Assembly (NCBI GenBank): GCA_002224055.1 | Contig: AZLU01000024.1 | Span: forward strand, 27,691-91,690 | DNA from: Pezizomycotina sp. ARF18 | Lineage: Eukaryota > Ascomycota | Direction: 5' to 3' | Length of the DNA stretch: 64,000 bases | Shown: positions 59,509 to 64,000 of the stretch, in pieces | How the letters are laid out: each line of letters begins with the position of its first letter | Position numbering within the stretch: position 1 is the stretch's first letter | Made by a program: the position numbers and the translations under genes | The notes under the pieces: generated by a model | The model's input: only the letters and a program-made list of their open reading frames with translations | Told to the model about the DNA's origin: nothing | Database searches by the model: none

Positions 59509-62500
59509 CTGTAAGTATAAGGTTACAAGTATGTCGCGAAGATCGCAACTCACAATTCTTCGCGAAATGGGGCAATGAGCGATCCTGAAATCCATTAGGC
59601 ACACGCTTTCCGCTAATAATTTGCTGGCCGACACAAGCAACCATTTGAGAGACGTTGATCTTGGAACCTAAACGTTATCGCCAGTCAGCAAAAATACTTT
59701 CGGGTATGATTTCGACCAGTTCCTCATACCTTTCGATCCGGAATTTGCCATGATCAGAGGCGAATTCAGCTTGTCCAATTCACTCATACAAATATCACCG
59801 ACTTTGTCTCGCACTTTGCTCAGAACACCGGAAATCTTGTTTTCGAGGGTTAGTTCTTCGTCGCAACCGGCTTGTTTCTCGAGCTTTCCCGCCTCAAACA
59901 TCTTAATCAATTCCGTGCACTCGGCGTACGCCTTTTCGACGAGATTATCCTTCTCATCCCTCAGCTTCTTCCCCGGAAGGACATCACTGATGCCGATCGA
60001 AAAGCCCCGGTTACCCAGGTACTAGCGCACAGCTTCGAAAGCCTATCATAGCCTTTACCGCCTCGTTGGCGCCGTAGTCCCTCAGGATGGTGTAGAAAAC
60101 TGAATCCTTCTTCCCAGAGCCCACGGTTGACTTGTCCATAAGGCCGCACATCACTTCAGAACCTCTGATAACAAGCCAACCATCGTTGGGACACAAGTCC
60201 GGAGCCTGATTGGGGATGGCTTGAAGTCACGGCACTTGGCATCTAGGTTCACGAGCACTTTGCAAGCATGTTCGTTTCATCAGTACATTGAATACCTGCT
60301 TGCCGGTCCATAGTGTCTCGGCTTTAACACAGCTGGCGGAGGAAGATCGATATGTTCCTCGCCATTCACCATGAACATGCAAAGGTTGGCAAACGTCTTT
60401 CGATCGAAGAATTGTCCTTATTTGAAAGTAAATAGGCGGCCGTTATGAATCTTGGATGGCGGAAATGATCGGTTCTCCGTTTCTCGGCGTGCAAAGATTG
60501 TTCTTGACACCCATCAGCATTATTGCTTCCGATCGCGCTTCTTCCGTTTGCGAACGTGTAAGTTCATTTCGTCACCGTCGAAGTCGGCGTTGTAAGGATT
60601 GCACACGGCACTCGTTGAGGCGGAATGTCTTCCAGGGCCGAACTTTGACATAGTGGCTGAGAATACTGAGCTTGTTGCAGCGAAGGCTGACGGTTAAATA
60701 GAACTATATTCTCCATCCTCTAAATGTCGTTCTACTATGTCGCCAACTCTCAAGGCGCGTGCAATAGCCCCGCGATCGGGTGCCCCTTTAAGATATCTGT
60801 TTCGAACACCGGAGAGAGAAAAGTAAGTCAAAGTGCGTGAAATCAAAAAAAAAAAAAAAAAAAAAAAACGGGAAAATCATAAGCACGAAAGGTGTACTGA
60901 CACTTGGCGATTACCGCCTTGCGCTTGATGAAAAACGTTATTTGCGCCGGGGTGTTCCATATGGCCATTTCGAATGCACTGTCTGAGCTTCTCAATGTTG
61001 TAGTCCGTGACTCTTTCAGGGAGGTCAGAGTTCTGGCCACTAATCGCGGAACGGCGACTTCTTCGATACTTAGGTTCGGGTCCGGAGAGATGACAGTTCT
61101 GCCCGAAAATTTACACGCTTTCCGGACAAATTGCCACGGAATCGACCTTGTTTTCCTTTTAATCGCTGGCAAAGACCTCGTGTAGGTTTTGCTAAGGCCT
61201 GCGATAGAAGACCTGGCTGCTCGCTGTTGATGTACAGTGCTACTTGAAGTTGTAGAAAATCCATCGCTCCTATATAAGAAGATTTTTTTTTGTTAATCCT
61301 TGTGAGCACAACCCTCATGAAAGCACACACGCAAACAAGGGAACAGTTACTTGTAATGCCCCAATTGCTTGACCGTCGCTCAGCCCGCCTTGATAGCACT
61401 GCTGGTCTCTGTGATATGAGCGAGCTTGATGGTCAAGTCATCCTCATTACTAGCATTCTCCTGCTTGACGGACGGTCTGATGCACACAGGAGGAGCCGGT
61501 AAGTACTGCCATATAAACATTTCGGGCCGTCCCTCCGAGGGATCCATGCCGAGGAGCTCGCAATCCGACGAGAGGATTTGCTGAAAAAGGCCAAAACCCT
61601 CAGCGGGTTGAGATCGTCCATCGCCTTTTTGAAATGCTTTTCGATCTCCGGTTTGCCTTCTTCGCTCGGTGAAAGATTTGTCGAAAGCGATTTTAGATTC
61701 CGGCGGCTGCTTTGACGCTGCCGTTGAAGAGTTATAGGCCCGGAACTTGTCATGGATAATCTTGATGCTGTCACCTTTTTTACCGTCCCATTGACGGACT
61801 TGCAGTAATGGCAGACCTTTGTTTTCCGGCATTCCGCAACCACCTTCTTGATTGTTGCGATCCTGCGGAGGTTATCGGTACTGAACTTTCGTAGCTCCTT
61901 AAGATACGTGCGCCGCTTGGTTTCGTCCAATAATATCCTCGCGCACTCCTAAAAAAAAAAAAAAAAAAAAAAAACGCAAGTGATCAGTTCGATAAACCTT
62001 CACCAATTGGCTATAAGGAGAAGGAAAGGGCGTTTCGATCGATATTTCTGTCTCTCTCTCATTTATGGTACGAACCTTGCATATACACTGTAGAACGGAT
62101 ATGATGTGTTTGAAGTAACCGATATGGAACGCGGGAAGTGCGAGCCTGATATAACCAAAGTGTCCACTGCAATCGTCGAGAGCTGCCCGCAGGTCTCGCA
62201 TTTATCGCCTTTGTTTGATACACCCTATTCCCCAAAAATGAGAACAACGCGGAGATTTATGTTTAGCTTCTCTTACACAATAAGGTTCCAATACGAAACT
62301 AAGTAAAACGGTTATCCAGGTACGATTGATATGAAGTTTCGAATACCATTTTTGAGTCCAGCACTCCATTCTTCATAGGCTTTCTCTCGATATCGAAGAG
62401 TCTGTCCGTAGAGATTTCTACCACTGCTTGGTTCACAACTTCTTGGTTTGACCTGAAAATGGCATCAGTGTCGTCCCCTAAAAGGAAAAAAAAAAAAAAA

Positions 62501-62623
62501 ACAGAGAGAGATCCCAAGTCGTGGTTATTCTCACAGTATACCAAATTTCATCTCCTTTATCCGCTTCGGGACTTTGGAATAGTATTGCTCCTTGCTGGAG
62601 CTGACTCGCACCGGAGCCGTCAT
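57441..62623 (-). CDS. RPC1: RNA polymerase III largest subunit (Rpc1/C160)
   Basis: Catalytic subunit of the nuclear polymerase that makes tRNA, 5S rRNA and U6 RNA. The start is the ATG at 62623 ([20 protein letters not shown]), then [11 protein letters not shown] spliced to [20 protein letters not shown] and the zinc-binding CETCGQL and [21 protein letters not shown] second CxxC lies near 61820 (CHYCKSVNG). The catalytic Mg site is [12 protein letters not shown] at 60556-60591. Then come [14 protein letters not shown], the Pol III-type [20 protein letters not shown] and [14 protein letters not shown], and the trigger-loop region with [20 protein letters not shown]. The C-terminus includes [20 protein letters not shown] and ends [12 protein letters not shown] at 57441-57443. 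[20 protein letters not shown] and the N-terminus favour Pol III over Pol I or II. Several introns carry T24-T26 tracts on the sense strand (59481-59506, 60845-60868, 61951-61974). Frame breaks are numerous. Confidence 0.94.
61951..61974 (-). repeat. Sense-strand T24 polypyrimidine tract abutting an RPC1 3' splice site
   Basis: Shown as A24 on the + strand. Read in the RPC1 direction it is T24, followed within 1 nt by AG and then the exon encoding [13 protein letters not shown]. It therefore forms the polypyrimidine tract of that intron. Two more RPC1 introns (59481-59506, 60845-60868) have similar tracts farther from the acceptor. Confidence 0.8.
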
Positions 62624-63959
62624 TGTGACCGAGATCTAAGTCGTATTCTCACTACCTCTTCTATTTCTGTCCCTCTCTATGAATTCCGATGATTATCAAA
62701 AGTTCCCTCGAAACTTGAGGTTGCACAGGAATAAAAATCAACCGATATCTTTTTTTTTTTTCTATCTCCTATTAAGTACTGGATGAGAATAAGCTGTTAT
62801 AGCATGGCCGGAACGGCGCGATTTAAAACAGAAGGAGAGGGAATCGACGCCTGTTAGTTTGAGTAAGATTGTTGATACATATTATCATCAAAAACCTTGA
62901 GGTTGAAACCCTTTCTGGCCGTTAACAACAAAAAGAGAATAGGAAAAGAAAGGAAGAAAGAATATTAGTAGTAATATAAGAAAGAAGAAAGAAAAAAGAA
63001 AAAAAAAAAAAAAAAAATTTCGCCCAAATTTTTTACGATGCAAGTTTTTTTTTTTTTCTTGGGAGGGAATTAATTGCGTGCATATTATTAAATTTTAGCG
63101 ACGCTTTGACTCACAAAGAAAAAAAAAAAAAAGGAAAAGATAAAGAAAAAAACACCAAAGACAAAGGAACTGTACTGAACTCTGATATAATGTCGCTACT
63201 ATCATGAGCTCTTCAACTTTTTGATTTCTTCTGTTAATATTCTTTTTCTTATATTTACACTATAAGTGTAAAAGTAGTATAATAACAAACAAACAGTATA
63301 TCTAGTGGCTTCACTTTTGTAATTGATAGATCTTATTTTTGTTAAAGCCATTGCTCCAAGCCATCTAGGTAGGAAGCACCTGGGTATAGTTGTTATATGA
63401 TATCGAGCGATGAACCCCCACGATCTGCAGGAAGTAAAAATAGGTGAAAAGTAGAAGTTTTGCGGTAAACTTTTTGAGCATTGTTAATTCGTAGTTAAAC
63501 AGCCGTCTTCACCCTAACCCCATTTTTACTTATATTCAAAGGGTGCCTCTTTGGTGTCAATTATGAGGGAACGTTCGAACTCAAGTCGACAAAATTCTCC
63601 CGTACCGTATATAGCATCGTTCGAAATTTCCAATTGTGGAGGGAGGAAAAAATATCACAATTAAAAAAGCAGTTATATAAACATAGATATATATGTATAT
63701 ATCTGAAATCTTCCTAGGTAGAAGAGAGAGGGGGGGTTATTTTCAGGTCGATCGGCGGAGATTTCCGGAGTAGCGAAAAAATAGAAGTGAATATTGTTTT
63801 TTGACGTACCTGAAAAATAAGTATAAATAGGCAGGGTCCAGAAATATAAATAATTATAGGAAAAAAAAAAAAAAAAAAAAAAAGCAATAACTACTACTAA
63901 TATATAAATCCCCTTCCCTTTTGCTTATTTTTTTTTTTTCTTTTTTTTCCCTTTTTTTT

Positions 63960-63992
<33 letters not shown>

Positions 63993-64000
63993 CTTTTTTT
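62624..64000. other. RPC1 upstream region to window edge
   Basis: AT-rich with many A and T tracts (A17 at about 63001, T12 near 63047, A13 near 63120, A23 at 63861-63883, and T31 at 63962-63992 at the very end). It should contain the RPC1 promoter. No coding sequence is supported, and any further gene lies outside the window. Confidence 0.55.

Noticed and set aside
4719-62623. Programmed ribosomal frameshifting or genome-wide recoding as the cause of the broken frames
   Set aside because: Breaks occur at many unrelated sequences, in both directions, in every gene, and sometimes several per 100 bp. There is no shared slippery motif.
4719-62623. Pseudogene cluster
   Set aside because: Catalytic and binding residues are intact across all genes, and the affected genes are essential single-copy ones. 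Indels, not nonsense substitutions, account for the stops I examined.
1-64000. tRNA or 5S rRNA genes
   Set aside because: I looked for GGTTCGANTCC-type B boxes on both strands. The near-matches (for example about 34520 and 40945) lack a foldable cloverleaf, and the latter lies in AP-3 mu coding sequence.

Overview
The window is nuclear DNA from a filamentous ascomycete fungus, probably a Pezizomycotina lineage. The evidence is a division-1 chitin synthase, a flavin-carrier/TRP-like membrane protein, a Ste7-type MAP kinase kinase and a Mrc1-type claspin. The introns are short (about 65-160 nt) GT..AG introns with CTRAY-like branch sites, and the intergenic DNA is AT-rich. I found no tRNA, rRNA, CRISPR array, intact transposon or viral gene. 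Layout: 1-4718 is gene-free. An FLC/TRP-like membrane protein follows (+, 4719-7325), then an unassigned acidic protein (-, 8550-10272), a chitin synthase (-, 11400-14570), a low-molecular-weight tyrosine phosphatase (+, 17315-18076) and an unassigned basic protein (-, about 18571-19561). 19562-26789 is a gene desert. Next come a SART3/Prp24 U6 snRNP recycling factor (+, 26790-31082), an unassigned protein (-, 32307-34266), the replication-checkpoint mediator MRC1 (-, 35611-39403), the AP-3 mu subunit (-, 40316-42265), which is divergent from a DMAC1-like small membrane protein (+, 42630-42930), a Ste7-type MAPKK (-, 44158-45597), the elongation factor SPT6 (+, 48130-52908), a HAD-family phosphatase (+, 53851-55060), a low-complexity hypothetical ORF (+, 55763-56490) and the RNA polymerase III largest subunit RPC1 (-, 57441-62623). 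These are mostly single-copy housekeeping genes for transcription, splicing, replication checkpoint, vesicle traffic, cell wall and signalling. They do not form a pathway cluster or a defence or secondary-metabolite island. Two features dominate the sequence. First, nearly every recognisable gene is broken by single-base insertions or deletions, often in runs of 2-4 identical bases, while the conserved protein carries on in another frame. That pattern fits uncorrected sequencing indels far better than gene decay, so CDS coordinates here are outer limits of the gene and not clean open frames. Second, the non-coding DNA is packed with A/T homopolymers of 15-39 nt, microsatellites and A-T junction palindromes. 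Within introns the long tracts are almost always T on the sense strand. The most specific gene-level observation is a 10-nt microexon in the HAD phosphatase that supplies part of its catalytic DxDGTL loop. I see no convincing undescribed multi-gene system.
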